DNA of 64,000 nt, taken from assembly GCA_020055645.1 (NCBI GenBank), contig CM034546.1, positions 68,510,001 to 68,574,000 of the forward strand, read 5' to 3'. Origin of the DNA: Tomocerus qinae. Lineage: Eukaryota > Arthropoda > Collembola > Entomobryomorpha > Tomoceridae. The position numbers and the translations under genes are program-made. The notes beneath the pieces are model-generated. The model saw only the letters and a list, made by a program, of their open reading frames with translations, did no database searches and was not told where the DNA came from. Positions 25,078 through 38,199 of this stretch are shown in pieces. How positions within the stretch are numbered: position 1 is the stretch's first letter; each line of letters starts with the position of its first letter.

Positions 25078-25797
25078 AGGTACGTGAGCCTCTACAGCTC
25101 AGTTTTATTTATTCACCAATGAGGATTACGAAGGAGAATGTTTTGCAATTCGAATGCATATTTAAGTTAAAAGCGGTTAGAAATGACGCAGAATGCCTTT
25201 TAAAATAATTCAATTTAATCATTTAGACATTCTCATAGCATGCCACCGAATATTATTCCCATGCTTTCTGTTTTTACGGCTTTGAACGCATTCTCGGCAA
25301 AATAACTTATAGCTAGGATTTCAAGCTGTGTGAATGTTAAAAATTGAATTACGTCGACATCATCGATGCAGACGCCGCCCTTCCACTTCCATTTTAGTTG
25401 TAGAACGGTTTGCTAGACATTTTTGATACATTTGCTTTTAAATAATTTCTTGGCTAAGACTGGACAATATAACCATTTGTATAATGGTTGTTTTGGTTAA
25501 GCAATATTATATTCTATTTTATTAAACGAAAGCGTATGCTTACAACCCAAAAATATTCTGTATGCCCGAGAGAACTATAGTCTAACTGACAAAATCTTAA
25601 GTTTCCCAATATTATACATATTGTGCTACTGTCCTATATAGTTATATTCTAACATTTTAGCATTAAACAACACATTATACTTATTGCTTTCATTGCTTTG
25701 CCCATGCCCACAAAAGACAAAATCATGTATTTATTAATTATTTACAGATGTAAGCTTTTAAAAGCCGCTTTGGGTTTTAGCTAGAAATATATTTTTT
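25078..25797. other. Leader and spacer of the deleted unit
   Basis: Continues the relic unit: leader equivalent (25080-25300), then the standard B spacer (25380-25797) up to the foldback element. No gene. Confidence 0.5.
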
Positions 25798-26102
25798 CAT
25801 ATATGTGCCGATTCCAGCAAATTTAAGCTTTCAGGTGATGACTGATAAATTTGGTTTTCCATTTAATAAAATAAAGCAGAAAATTCTCTACAAAATAAAA
25901 AAAAAACTCAAAATTTTAAACCCATTCCTACTATTTTTAAAAATTCATTGAAACTGAGACAATTATTTTATGCTTTCATAAAATAAAATAGAAATAAATT
26001 CAGTAAGTAACCGAAGGCCAGCATTGTAGAACATCCGACAATTCAAACTTTTATGAAAATTAGTACCACCTTTCGTATGCAGCTTAGAAACCATTCCAAC
26101 CA

Positions 26103-26262
26103 CATAAAAATCATTTCCAAACACTAGGAAATCATTTCCAAACACTTGGAAATCATTTCCAAATACTTGGAAACCATTTGTAAACATTTGGAAACCATTT
26201 CCGAACATTTGGAAACCATTTCCAAACACTTGTAAACCATTTCCAAGCACTTGGAAAGGTTT
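26103..26262. repeat. ~20-bp minisatellite within the foldback element
   Basis: About eight units of the type aaaccatttccaaacacttgg with a few changes. The minus-strand frame across it is a periodicity artefact (repeated FGNGFQ), not a gene. Confidence 0.85.
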
Positions 26263-26399
26263 CTAAACACACCCAAGTGGGTGTGTTTAGTGGGAGGGGC
26301 AACCACACCCACTTGGTAAATACAGTTGTATTTTACTACCAATTTGGATTTTGAAGTTTCAAAACTAGCTGATTTCGAATAAATTGGACATTTTAACGA

Positions 26400-28200
26400 A
26401 ATTTGAAAACTGGGTGGAGCGACTCCACCCATTTTCTAATATTTACACAATTAAGCTGTCAAATTCTATTTTGACGTTGTGGAACATGCTGATTTCGAAT
26501 AAATTAGTCAATTAAACCAAATCTGAGAAGTGGGTGGGGCCAGCCTGCCTATTTTCTAATATTTATATAATTAAGTTGTCAAATTTTATTTTAAGCTTTC
26601 GAAACATGGAAATTTTGAAAAAAATTAGTCATTTCAACGACACTTGAAAACTGGGTGGAGCGACTCCACCCATTTTCTAATATCTATGCAATTAAGCTGT
26701 CAAATTCTATTCTGACGTTGTGGAACATGCTGATTTCGAATAAATTAGTCAATTTAACCAAATCTGAGAAGTAGGTGGGGCCAGCCTACCTATTTTCTAA
26801 TATTTATACAATTAAGTTGTCAAATTTTATTTTAAGCTTTCGAAACATGGAAATTTCGAATAAATAAGTCATTTTAACGACACTTGAAAACTTGGTGGAG
26901 CGACTCCACCCATTTTCTAATATCTACACAATTGAGCTGTCAAATTCTATTTTGAGGTTTTGGAACATGCTGATTTCGAATAGATTAGTCATTTTAACCA
27001 AATCTGAGAAGTAGGTGGGGCCAGCCTACCTATTTTCTAATATTTATACAATTAAGTTGTCAAATTTTATTTTAAGCTTTCGAAACATGGAAATTTCGAA
27101 TAAATAAGTCATTTTAACGACACTTGAAAACTGGGTGGAGCGACTCCACCCATTTTCTAATATCTACACAATTGAGCTGTCAAATTCTATTTTGAGGTTT
27201 TGGAACTTGCTGATTTCGAATAAATTAGTCATTTTAACCAAATCTGAGAAGTGTCTCCATGTTTCGAAATCTGAAAATAAAATTTGATAACTTAAATGTA
27301 TGAATATTAGAAAATAGATAGGCTGGCCCCACACACTTCTCAGATTTTGTTAAATTTTCTAATTTATTCGAAATCAGCATGTTCCACAACCTCAAAATAG
27401 AATTTGGCAGTTTAATTGTATAGATATTAAAAAATGGGTGGAGTCGGCACACCCAGTTTCAAATTTCGTTAAAATGACTAATTTATTCGAAATTTCTATG
27501 TTTCGAAAGCTTAAAATAAAATTTGACAACTTAATTGTATAAATATTACAAAGTAGGTAGGTTGGCCCCACCCACTTCTCAGATTTGGTTTAATTGACTA
27601 ATTTATTCGAAATCAGCATGTTCCACAACGTCAAAATAGAATTTGACAGCTTAATTGTGTAAATATTAGAAAATGGGTGGAGTCGCTCCACCCAGTTTTC
27701 AAATTTCGTTAAAATGTCCAATTTATTCGAAATTTCCATGTTTCGAAAGCTTAAAATAAAATTTGACAACTTAATTGTATAAATGTTAGAAAATAGGTAG
27801 GCTGGCCCCACCCACTTCTCAGACTTGGTTTAATTGACTAATTTATTCGAAATCAGCATGTTCCACAACGTCAAACTAGAATTTGACAGCTTAATTGTAT
27901 AGATATTAGAAAATGGGTGGAGTCGCTCCACCCAGTTTTCAAGTGTCGTTAAAATGACTAATTTATTCAAAATTTCCATGTTTCGAAAGCTCAAAATAAA
28001 ATTTGACAACTTAATTGTATAAATATTAGAAAATAGGTAGGCTGGCCCCACCCACTTCTCAGATTTGGTTAAATTGACTAATTTATTCGAAATCAGCATG
28101 TTCCACAACGTCAAAATAGAATTTGACAGCTTAATTGTGTAAATATTAGAAAATGGGTGGAGTCGCTCCACCCAGTTTTCAAATTTCGTTAAAATGTCTA
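26400..28200. repeat. Inverted arrays of ~240-bp composite repeats
   Basis: Alternating half-units of about 120 bp. One type contains the perfect hairpin GGGTGGAG-CGA-CTCCACCC, the other GTAGG..CCTAC around ggggcca. Orientation flips near 27255, so a single strand could fold into a stem of ~0.9 kb. Peptide frames across it are repetitive artefacts. Confidence 0.85.
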
Positions 28201-28673
28201 ATTTATTCGAAATCAGCTAGTTTTGAAACTTCAAAATCCAAATTGGTAGTAAAATACAACTGTATTTACCAAGTGGGTGTGGTTGCCCCTCCCACTAAAC
28301 ACACCCACTTGCCTGTTTAGAAATGTTTTCTAAGTGCTTGGAAATGGTCTCCAACTCAATGGAAGTAGTTGGAAAAACTTCGGACAATCATGTGTAGGAC
28401 GTTTACATAACTATCAGTTTCATAAACGTCTAAAATACTGAGAGGTTAGATTGATGTGGTTGCCTTGTATTCCTCTTTACTCAATATCATAGTTTTCACC
28501 TTAAGGTTCTAAGTTGCTGGAATCGGCACATATATGAAAATGTATAATATCCTTTCACACTTATACAATAAGTTTTCCACTCATTAGTGTTCCGCCGATT
28601 TAATACAATTTTACGCGCTAATCATTTAATATTTTTTGGTTTTGCAAGTCGTTTTAGTCTCACTAATAATATA

Positions 28674-28831
28674 TCGTCCTTTAAGGAACGAGAAAGCCAA
28701 TAACCAGTTCTTGTTTGATTGCGGAAAAAACCAATAAGTTTTTCGTTGGGTGCAGGAAATAGCCTAACCCCATTAAAAAGTGGATGCATAATAAATAATG
28801 GTTATTGGCTTTTTCGTTCCTTAAAGGGCGA
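28674..28831. mobile_element. TA-flanked MITE, copy 2 (158 bp)
   Basis: Inverted ends TCGTCCTTTAAGGAACGAGA and complement, TA at both borders. The equivalent B1 spacer near 17645 has no insertion, so it arose independently of the copies at 18484 and 56203. Confidence 0.8.
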
Positions 28832-29614
28832 TAATTATATGCTTTTATCCAAAGATGAAGAAAATGATTTTTAATGTTGTATTTCCCTTTCATGTAAAAG
28901 TTTCGTCGTTTATTTCGTTCCTACATTAATGTCTGCACGAATGAAAAGATGAGATATTAAAGTAAAGTCACTATATGTGGAATAAAAGGACATTTGCCAC
29001 CTAGCCAACAGCCAAAAATAAATATTCATGTAATGGGTATTGTTGTTAAAGCTCAAAATTATATGCAGGTTGTAAAATATGCAAATATTTTTAATCACAA
29101 AGTTGTATTTCATATTAAACATTTATATTCATAATATTACAGATTATGTCAATTTGTGTTGCAGAATAGAATACTAAGTAACAAACAACGGCCGTATTGA
29201 GATTGTTATGTTTCGCTTTAAGACATGACCATAACTGCTGTATCCATTAAGTTGGCACTAAATATTAGTTGAGTATTAATTTATTGATATGTTTAAGACG
29301 AAGCAAACCCGCCCCACCCACGCTACAAACCTAAGTTAATCTATCATAATCTTACCTAATCTAAGGAAGGGGTGGGCGCCCACTTTAGTATATGGCTTTT
29401 TACTCTTGCGGTTATCGAAACCCATTCTTAACATACTCGTGCGTGTTTTGTTTCGGTTGCAAAATATAATTTATATATAATAAAGTATATATTATATTAT
29501 ATATTTTAAATATAATAATATATAATATAATATATATTTATATATATAATAAAGTACCATGTTACATTGGTTCAGGATTCAATTCTCTTTAATGAAAAAT
29601 ATGCAACCAAATAA
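28832..29614. other. B3 3' spacer with TA microsatellite
   Basis: B spacer, no gene. 29465-29552 is a run of ta/aa repeats exactly where B1 and B7 carry the MITE (after gttgcaaaata). Confidence 0.6.
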
Positions 29615-31156
29615 CTATGTAGGCATCTTTACAGAAAGAAGTAAAGTCACACTGTAATTAATAATTTGAAAGACAAATAGTATTGCCGTGTCCCGAGTGA
29701 CCCCAAAAAATGAACCGATTTTCAACATTATAGGTCGAAGAGCATTCATTTGCCTAATTAATCCCTTAGGTATTAACACTAGATTCCAGCGTTTTTTGAA
29801 ATCGATTGCCAATTCATGTATCTGTCCACAACGAGTAAATCCCCATAGTTCTAGGAAAAAGCAGGCCCCTGACCAATACATGGCTACCAGATATACTGAT
29901 ACGCCTAAGTGGTGATGCATCTTTATAGTTACAAAATTAGCTAGGGGGTGAATACAAAATGCGCATCCTAAGTAAATCGGGACAATACATTTTAAAGATC
30001 GCATCATATTCTGATTGATGAGTAACAGTGCACGATACAGTTTGTTGGTCATCACAAATTTCTCATGAATATCAGATTGATTTTGTTCTTGCCGAATTGA
30101 CAAACATTTCACCCAATAGTATGTGGTGTGAAAATAAAAAATAACAATCGCATTAAGTATATTTATTACAAGTAAGAAGTGAATAAAAATGAAGGTCTGT
30201 CCAAAAAATATACAAACAAGGCAGAAAATGTAGACGATGGTAGACATATAATTCAGATTGACAGTCCAAGCAAATATGTGTAGATCTGTGTGAAGTATTA
30301 CGAATGATGCTGCTGGAAAGATGATAAAGGAAGCAGGAATGGATAAATTAAGAGAATGTCCAAAAAATTTGTAGAACAATGAGCTTTCAATTTCTGTGGC
30401 AATATCCGGGAAAAGACCTGTAGAAAAATATTTTTAAACAGAAACTTTCAAATCTTTCATAATGCTATGCATTGAAGTATAATATAGCTAAACAAGCTGA
30501 TTATGCATTGTTTATCACACCAAGCAATGTGTTTACATCCTTCAGGCGCTTATCGTTTTCAGAAATGGAAAAGTTGATAAGAACAACATAAAACAAGTGT
30601 AACTTTATAAATTATAAACCTAACCACAAAAAATTTACATTTTCCAAATAGAAAATTTAGTACGAAAAATAAAATATATGTTTTTACTTTATTAAAAATG
30701 TATACTATTGTGATTATTACTATTATTAGTGAATTATAAACCTAACCACAAAAACTTTTAGCTGGAAAAAATGTTAATGTCGAACTTACGTCTAAATATT
30801 TTGTCGTATTGAAACATGTGGGTAAACGAAAGTGCAAAGTCATCAATCACGAAATACAATGCCAAGTATTCCAAAAATGTGAAATTTCCCATTACGACAA
30901 ACATTAATAGTATCAAAAATTGTACGATGGTTAGAGAAGGTTGTTTCGTGAAATTCAGATTCAATAGAAGCGAGAAAGTGTAGCAGTTTAATAGAAACAG
31001 AGCCACAATGCCAGAGAACGCTGAATATCTTTTTCTCTTGTCAGCTGTTGGGGTGAGAATCAGATTATTGTGGTCATAATCAAAAAATCCACATTTTAGA
31101 AAATCGGATATTTTAAAGTAGGTTTCGAAAGCGTCCCTCATTGCTTTAGTCGTCAT
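29615..31156 (-). CDS. Family B receptor B3, complete (389 aa)
   Basis: Chemoreceptor-like protein with exons 30790-31156 and 29615-30417 (1170 nt in all), donor AGAC|GTAAGT and acceptor TTCTACAG|GTC. Two membrane segments in exon 1 and about five in exon 2, ending FQIINYSVTLLLSVKMPT. The variable segment in mid exon 2 (VTIKMHHHLGVSVYLVAMYW) resembles B1 and B4 rather than B2, B5, B7 or B8. Intron about 370 nt. ATG at 31156, TAA at 29615. No break seen. Confidence 0.8.
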
Positions 31157-32176
31157 TTTGAATTCTAAAACTTATGAGAAAAGGTACGTGAGACTCCACA
31201 ACTTAGTTTTATTTGTTCACGAATGAGGATTTCGATGGAGACTGTTTGCAATTCGTATACTTACTTAAGTTGAATAGTTGAAAGCTGTTAGAAATGACGC
31301 AGAAAGCTTTTTAAAATAATTCAATTCAACATCCAGACATTCCCATATCATGTCGCCGAATATTATTCCCATATTTGTATTTATTACGGCTATAAGCAAA
31401 TTCTTCGCACAAACATAACTTATAGGTATGATTTCAAGCCACGTGAATTTTATAAATGTAATGAATATTAAATTACGACATGGAGACATCCGCGGCCCGT
31501 CCTTGTCTAGTCTTAGCCCTGAAACGGATGGAACGAATTTTATTAAACCAAAGCGTATACTTTCTACAGAAAATAATTCTTTTGGATGGCCCAGATAACT
31601 ATAGTCCAAGATGTTAAAGTGTTAAATTTGGACCCAATATTATACTTACTGCGCAATATTGTCCTATATTATAATATTGAAAGAATAATACTCTACCATT
31701 TTAATATTAAACAAGCACAATATACATATATTCAAAGTTTCTTGCTTGGTGCATTACTTTGATCACAAAAGCCAAAACCATACATTTATTTATTATTTAT
31801 AAATGTAAACTTTTCACAGTAGCTTTAGTTTTTAGTTAAGTCGCATATTTCAGCTCCATGTATAGGAGATATAGCAAAATGTATATCCTTTTGCACATAT
31901 AAAATAAAGTTTCTACTTACATTGTTATTCCACTGATTTAATAAACTCTTTCTCACTAGGCATTTTAATTTTTTTTTCATTTGTTCAGTAGTTTCAGTTC
32001 AGACTCATTATGTCTCTATCCAAAGATAAAACAGTTTTTTAAAGATTGTTTTATTTTTTTCAAGAAATGCATCGCTTTTTGTTCCTATATAAATCTGTGC
32101 ATGAATGGCATGGCTGGATTAAATATTAAAGTGAAATTGGTAAAGATGAAATAAAAATGACATAGGTTATCACCAG
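31157..32176. other. B3 leader and spacer
   Basis: Leader with a 35-codon minus-strand frame (31265-31372, MGIIFGDMIWECLDVELNYF) related to that of B1, then B spacer. No gene. Confidence 0.5.
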
Positions 32177-33393
32177 ACGTCGGAATTTTATTTAAGTAAA
32201 ATTTTTACAGCCTTCTCATAGAGTTCTGAGACTTCGTATCTACACGAATCATGCACTGAGGATTTCAAAAATATAAAAGTGTTAGTAAACTTTTTTACAC
32301 TTTTGAGTTATAAAAAAATTTAAAGTTTTAGTAAATTTTTTTTATATAAAAAAAGTTTACATAAAATTTTGGACATAAAAAAATCTTAAGAAAATATTTT
32401 GGCAATTTCCAGAATATTGTATGTTCAAATTTTTTTTCAAAATTCTCAAAATGAAACTGTTACAATAAAATAAATGCATTTGCATTAATTATCTTTTCAA
32501 TAAGCCTACAGTGACCAAGATTATCCAAGGTTAAGCGGGGCTTTCAAACATTACATTTTAGTGTCGCTGTAGTTAGAATTGAATTACAAGAAAAATTGCA
32601 ATATGCAGAAAGTAAAACTGACAATTTTAGTCTTTATTTCTTGTCGATTGAATTTATTGTATTATAACAATTATTGTTATAATGTTTTAGTATGCACAAG
32701 GCATTTTTGAGTCCACGGCGACAAAAAATGAGCATGGAAAATATTGAAATGTCAATGGTTTCCTCTTATTATTTATCCATATGATTTTGCCATGGGTGTA
32801 ATTTTGCCCGTTTTGTTGACTTTATTTAATTTCAATTTTAAAAATTTAATTTAAGATAATAAGGACGATATTTCGTTTGGATTGAATTTTAACGCATTAA
32901 TATCCGATTTTAAATTGGTCTAGAATTTAAGAAGTTAAGATTTGATATTAAGTTTAGATTAAATTCTAATATTAAAATTGATATGATTTTAAGATGGCAA
33001 GCTTGGAATGCATTTTAATATTGCAATATATAAGATGTTAAGTTTGGATTAAGTTTTTATATTATTGAAATGTATATGATTTTAAGATGGTAAATTTGGA
33101 TTTTAAAATTGAAGATTAAATGTACAATAATGAAATGAAATACATATAGTTCTTATTTACCACCTGATTATTTAGGTAGAGTTACTGGCTTTTGATTTTT
33201 CAATGTTATATTATAGATAATATTTTTGCCGAAATCAAAAATAAACTGTTTAGAGAAAATTTTTGCCATGTTGGTAAATTTTTATAAAAAAATTTTTGCC
33301 ATTTTTGGTAAAATTTTATGAAAAATTTTTACCCTTTTTTGGTAAATTTTCGTGTAAATTTTTTGCGATTTTAAATAAATAAAATTCCGACGT
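32177..33393. mobile_element. AT-rich element with inverted ends
   Basis: Ends ACGTCGGAATTTTATTTA and its complement lie 1.2 kb apart and join otherwise spacer-like sequence. The interior is very AT-rich with repeats of the type aatttttgccatttttggta near 33255-33370. No coding frame. Target duplication not identifiable. Confidence 0.55.
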
Positions 33394-33714
33394 ATGCTTA
33401 TGACGACACATTGTAGACTTCTTGACTATACTCTAACACAAAAAAGAAACCTGAAATTTTCATCTATAATTTACTTAATTATTACTTCTACGAAAGTCAA
33501 CAATTTTATTTTTACATTTTTCACAGTTACATATTTCACTAAATTAGAAGTCGATGGAAAGATTTGCATTTACCTGTATATTAAGTTGTTATATTACAAC
33601 TGAAGGTAGACAAGGTTTAAAAAGGACATCTTAACCTACAAGCATTCAAAACGAAGGCCATGTAATTTTATCTATATCTATTGTATTTTCTTAAATTCGG
33701 TGTGGTGGTTGGTA

Positions 33715-33855
33715 TCGCCCCTTAATGTTGGAAAAAGCCTTAGTCCACTTTTTGTTTGGAATAAAATTAACATTTATAAAATCGTCCATTAAGGAATCAT
33801 TTAGCCTAAATCCATTTTTTGTACACAAAACGAAAAGTGGTTCCTTAAGGGACGA
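33715..33855. mobile_element. TA-flanked MITE, copy 3 (141 bp, rearranged)
   Basis: Begins TCGCCCCTTAATG and ends CCTTAAGGGACGA between TA dinucleotides. Arms with ccactttttgtttgg and aaatccattttttg match the other copies, but an extra left-arm piece (atcgtccattaagg) lies in the middle. Confidence 0.7.
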
Positions 33856-33907
33856 TATAATCTTTTTACGAAAATGAATAGTGAAATCATTATTTACATA
33901 GGCAGGT

Positions 33908-35770
33908 CTACAGAAAGAAGCAAATTGACGCTATAATTAATAATTTGACTCCAAAAAATGAACCGATTTCAATCATTATAGGTCGAAGAGCATTCATTTG
34001 TCTGATTGATACCTCAGATACTAACGTCAGTTTCCAGCGTTGGCGGAAATTGATTGCCAATTCATAGATCTGTCCACAACGAGTAAATCCCCATATTTCT
34101 ATTAAAAAGCACATTATTGACCAATACAATGCTACAAGATATACTGCTATGCCTAAGTGATGATGCATCTTTATAGTTGCAAAATTAGCTAAGGGGTGAA
34201 TGCAAAACGCACAGCCTACATAAATCGGAACAATAAATTTTACAGATCGCAACACATTCTGATTGATGATTAACAGTTCCCGATACAGTGTGTTGGTCCT
34301 CACAAATTTCTCAGAAATATCATATTGATTATGTTCTTGCCGAATTGACAAACTTTTCAACCAATAGTATGTGGTGTGAAAATAAAAAATAACAATCCCA
34401 TTAGCTATAATTATTACAAGTAAGAAGTGCATAAAAATGAAGGTCTGTCCAAAAAATATACAAACAAGGCAGAAAACGTAGACGGTGGTAGGCATATAAT
34501 TCATATTGACAATCCAAGCAAATATGTGTAGATCTGTGTAAAGTATTACGAATGATGCTGATGGAAAGATGATAAAGAGAAAAGGAATGGCGAGTTTCAG
34601 AGTATATCCACAAAGTTTGTAGTACAACGAGCTTTCAATTTGTGTGGCAATATCCGGGAAAAGACCTGTAGAAAAATAATTTTTAACAGCAAATTAAAAA
34701 TCTTTCATAATGCTATGCATAGAAATTACTAAGGAAACTGATAAAGCATGGTCTATCATAGCAGCAATGTAGTTACATCCTTCAGAGGCCTGCATGCAAA
34801 TATGGAGTTAAAAAGCGAAATTTTATTCATACTAGTTATTATAGGTGTATATAATTACATATTACATCTAAATCACGTAATGCCGACTTTGTTCAGTATC
34901 AACATTCAGAATGCAGTCAAATCAATGCAGAGTAATATAATATGTGTATATATTAATATTGAAAACTTCAACTGTATTTGGTTTTAAATACTAAAAAAAT
35001 GCCCACTCTTTTAATTTATGTTTACCACATAATGAATAATGGTTTCTTTTATCGCATTTTAAAATATCTAGTATGTTTCGGATAACACGCAACATGCACA
35101 ATGTTTGAACAAATAAATAAGCGTTTGTGCATAGAAGGACTTTCTTAATTACAATTTGACACAAATAATAATAATATACTAATTTCAGAAATAGAAAAGT
35201 TGATATGACAACATAATGCAAGGTTGTGACTTTATAAATTATGAACATAACCACATGAAAATTTAGCTGGGATAAAATTATGTCAAACAATGCTGTAAAT
35301 TCATTAAAAAAATATAAAATTATTTGTGATTATTAACATTAGTAAGTTATAAACTATCAGAAAACATTTTAAATGGAAAAAAATATTTAACGTCGAACTT
35401 ACGTCTAAATATTCTGTCGTATTGCATTATTTGGGTTAAACGAAAGTGCAAAGTCATCCATCACGAAATACAATGCCAAGTATTCCAAAAGAGTGAAAAT
35501 TCCCATTGCGACAAACATTAATAGTGTCAAAAATTCTACGATGGTTAGGGATGGTTTTTTCGTGAAATTCAAACTCAATAGAAACCCGAACGTGTAGCAG
35601 TTCAATAGAAACAAAGCCACAATGCCAGAATACGCTGAATATCTTTTTCTCTTGTTGGCTGTTGGGGTGAGAATCTGATTATTGTGGTCGTAATCAAAAA
35701 ATCCACATTTTAGAAAATCGGATATTTTAAAGTATGTTTTGAAAGCCTCCCTCATTGCTCTCGTTGTCAT
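33908..35770 (-). pseudogene. Family B receptor B4, two frameshifts
   Basis: Unit with exon 1 at 35403-35770 and exon 2 at about 33908-34665. Exon 1 is 368 nt, one more than all other copies: an extra base near 35435 shifts the frame after FALSF and runs into a stop before the donor. Exon 2 lacks 31 bases near 33947 that encode the start of the last membrane segment, so the frame ends in an unrelated LLIIASICFFL tail. The rest is well conserved, so inactivation looks recent. The variable segment resembles B1 and B3. Confidence 0.8.
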
Positions 35771-37850
35771 TTTGAATCTACTTCTCAGTTGTTGTTGTAA
35801 TTTGAAACGGAAAATGTTTTAGTTCGAAGAGTTAGTTAGGATAGTACTTTTAGTAAATGACTCTGAATGTTATTTAAAATAATTCACAATTGAGCCAATA
35901 TACTAAATTATGTCACTGAATGCTTCTATGAATTATATTATTGCCATATTATAACAAATACTCCATAAAATGGTATCTAAATAGGTAAATAGGACTCCCT
36001 TGTCTATTCTTTCTGGAAATTTTTGATAGATTTGTCTTTAAATACCGATTTTGTGATCTGGAATACAGATTTTGGATGGTGATAGTCCATTAGATATTCC
36101 TAAGACTATTTTCATATATGTGTATTGTTGTAAAGCAATATTGTATTTATTTTACTAAAGCAATACTTTCTAAAGAAAACGAATATCCTGCATGCCATAG
36201 AGAACTGAAACCGAAACTTACATTTTCCTACAATAGCCTCCTATAATGGTCCATTATATTAAATGAAGCCCCAGTAATTACATTTACAAAAGTAAAGCTT
36301 CAAACTACATTGCTCACAAAGCTAGCAAAACTCATGCATATGTTTATTTATTATTTATAAATGTACACTATTTTAAAGCAAAGTTTTGAGATTCAATCAC
36401 AAATGGTTCCACGTAGTAATTATTTTATTCTGGCTAAAAAACTTAAACCTTGAGTGATTACTTTTTTAAGCAACATAACGACCGTCTGGTGTCTAATATC
36501 TATTTTGAGATAGCATCAAATATTAGCACTTTAGGTTAGGCATTGACAAAATATTGTAGAAACACAACCTTAGAAAAATATTCCTTCCCATAAATTTTGT
36601 ATGACTTGTCCACTCCCAGTCAGTTCATTTATCTCTGCAATAAACAACTCACTTGCGAAAACTATATTACTTTTGATTTTCTGTCGTTGATGCCTGAAAC
36701 TAAATGATTACAGTAATTTAGAAAATGGGTACAAAAACCTAACAACCTAAAAATTTGCACATGTAATTTATTTAATGATTCCTTCTACGAAAGTCGAAAA
36801 TATTTTTTTTACATTTCCACAGTTATATGTAATAGCGCAGTAACTTTACTTCTAAAGTGGGCTGTGATACTCTACAGTATCACAATCACAATTGAGACAA
36901 GGTTAAAACGGACATCCTAACTAACCTAAAGGTATTAAAAACGAAGGCTATGAGATTTGATATGAACTGTATTTATAGCGGTTGCATATTATAATACAAA
37001 AATTCCATATAAATACACATTTAGCATTGGTCGGAGATGAGATTTATGTAAATGTTTTCTAAAACGCTTAATGTATTAAAATATAAAATTTTTAGGAAAG
37101 TTGTGAAATTTTAATTGAATTTAGATGAATTAAAAGACCAGAAAATTTTTCTTAAGTTTGGTGTAGTGATTTGTACCGTTCCTTAATGTTGGATAAAGTA
37201 CTTAGTCCACTTTTTGTTTGAATTTTAGAATTAAATTAACACTTATAATAAGCTGAAAGATAAACCTATGAATTTGGTCAAAAACCAATAATTTTCTTTT
37301 GGTTGGCATTTGGCTGCATAATATTTGTCTACTGTTTTTATGTATTACTTGTTACCTAGTTGAGTTTCTTTTGCCGTACAGTCTTGGTTGTAATACCATT
37401 CCCCTTCAGGTATAATGCAGCTTCGTTTTGCTTTGCCAGTAATTCTTTTTTAGATAAACTTACGACAGGGCATCAAAAAGGTTGCCGTTTTTCCACTTAC
37501 TACATGTGAAGCTGTATTGTGGATGAGTTTGAGATCGCTATGCAAAGTTCCAAACACCTACCTTTCACATAACAAAATCATATTGCCATTTTGTCTAACT
37601 TTCATAACATTTTTCTTTTCATGCTTTATATAAGGGTAGTGGTATTATTTTGAAAAACTAGGAATTTGTATGGCACAAACAGGAATTTTTATATGGCAAG
37701 AAATTTCTTCGAACAGTAGTACATGTGTATGATACGTTACAGAAAACCGTGTGGTATTATATGGAAAGTTAATTAACAATGTATGGTACTATGAACAATT
37801 GTGGCTTTGATAATGTAAATTTTAATACATAATATTTATATAACCTGTAA
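35771..37850. other. B4 upstream spacer
   Basis: Leader remnant, then spacer that matches 44900-45100 and parts of 33400-33560. A left-arm MITE remnant lies near 37170-37230. No gene supported. Confidence 0.45.
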
Positions 37851-37884
37851 AGCTTCCCTTATCGCTTTATCCGTCATTTTAATT
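37851..37884 (-). pseudogene. Relic start of a family B exon 1
   Basis: On the minus strand ATGACGGATAAAGCGATAAG reads MTDKAIREAL, like MTTKAMREAF, after the usual ATTAAA context; homology stops within about 12 codons. Short, so tentative. Confidence 0.45.
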
Positions 37885-38199
37885 ATCTACTTTGTACTTT
37901 TGTACAGCTTCTATTAAAAGATCAGCATGCTGCATGCTCATCTGGACTACCACCAATAGTTTCAATATAAGATGTGGAAAGAGATTTGAGAATGTGTTGT
38001 CAGTCAAATGTTTAAAAACACAGAAAATATAATGTAATAATTAAATTACGTCCTATTCTACAAGGTGTTGTCAAATTCAAATTCTAGAGTCAATAATAAA
38101 TGCAAAACTAGAGAAAAATCAGAGCCTTATTAAGACGATACCTGACTTATATAATGAAGCACAAATTTATATGGATTATTATCATAACTAATCATATAA

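Larger units (their letters stand above)
25806..28528. mobile_element. 2.7-kb foldback-type element with 8-bp target duplication
   Basis: Flanked by CATATATG at 25798-25805 and 28529-28536. Inverted ends are TGCCGATTCCAGCAA / TTGCTGGAATCGGCA. Inside are a minisatellite (~26103-26262) and large inverted arms made of ~120-bp half-units in alternating types, forward from ~26400 to 27250 and inverted from ~27260 to 28200. Outer arm sequences (aaacacaccca-tggg, caaccacacccacttgg) appear inverted at 28260-28320. Other spacers read cttcatatataggaaa at the insertion point. No transposase. Foldback/Galileo-like in form. Confidence 0.85.

Noticed and set aside
25963..26250. Minus-strand frame of repeated FGNGFQ units
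   Set aside because: Pure product of the ~20-bp minisatellite in the foldback element.
27234..28171. Repeated NIYTIKLSN frames
   Set aside because: Translation of the inverted 240-bp repeats; no start context, splice signals or family match.
26400..28200. CRISPR-like repeat array
   Set aside because: Units are alternating and inverted, with no unique spacers of constant size, in a eukaryotic transposon with a target duplication.
31265..31609. 114-codon minus-strand frame upstream of B3 as a separate gene
   Set aside because: It is leader and spacer sequence; only the MGIIFGDM part is shared with other units, and that is reported as a possible upstream frame.
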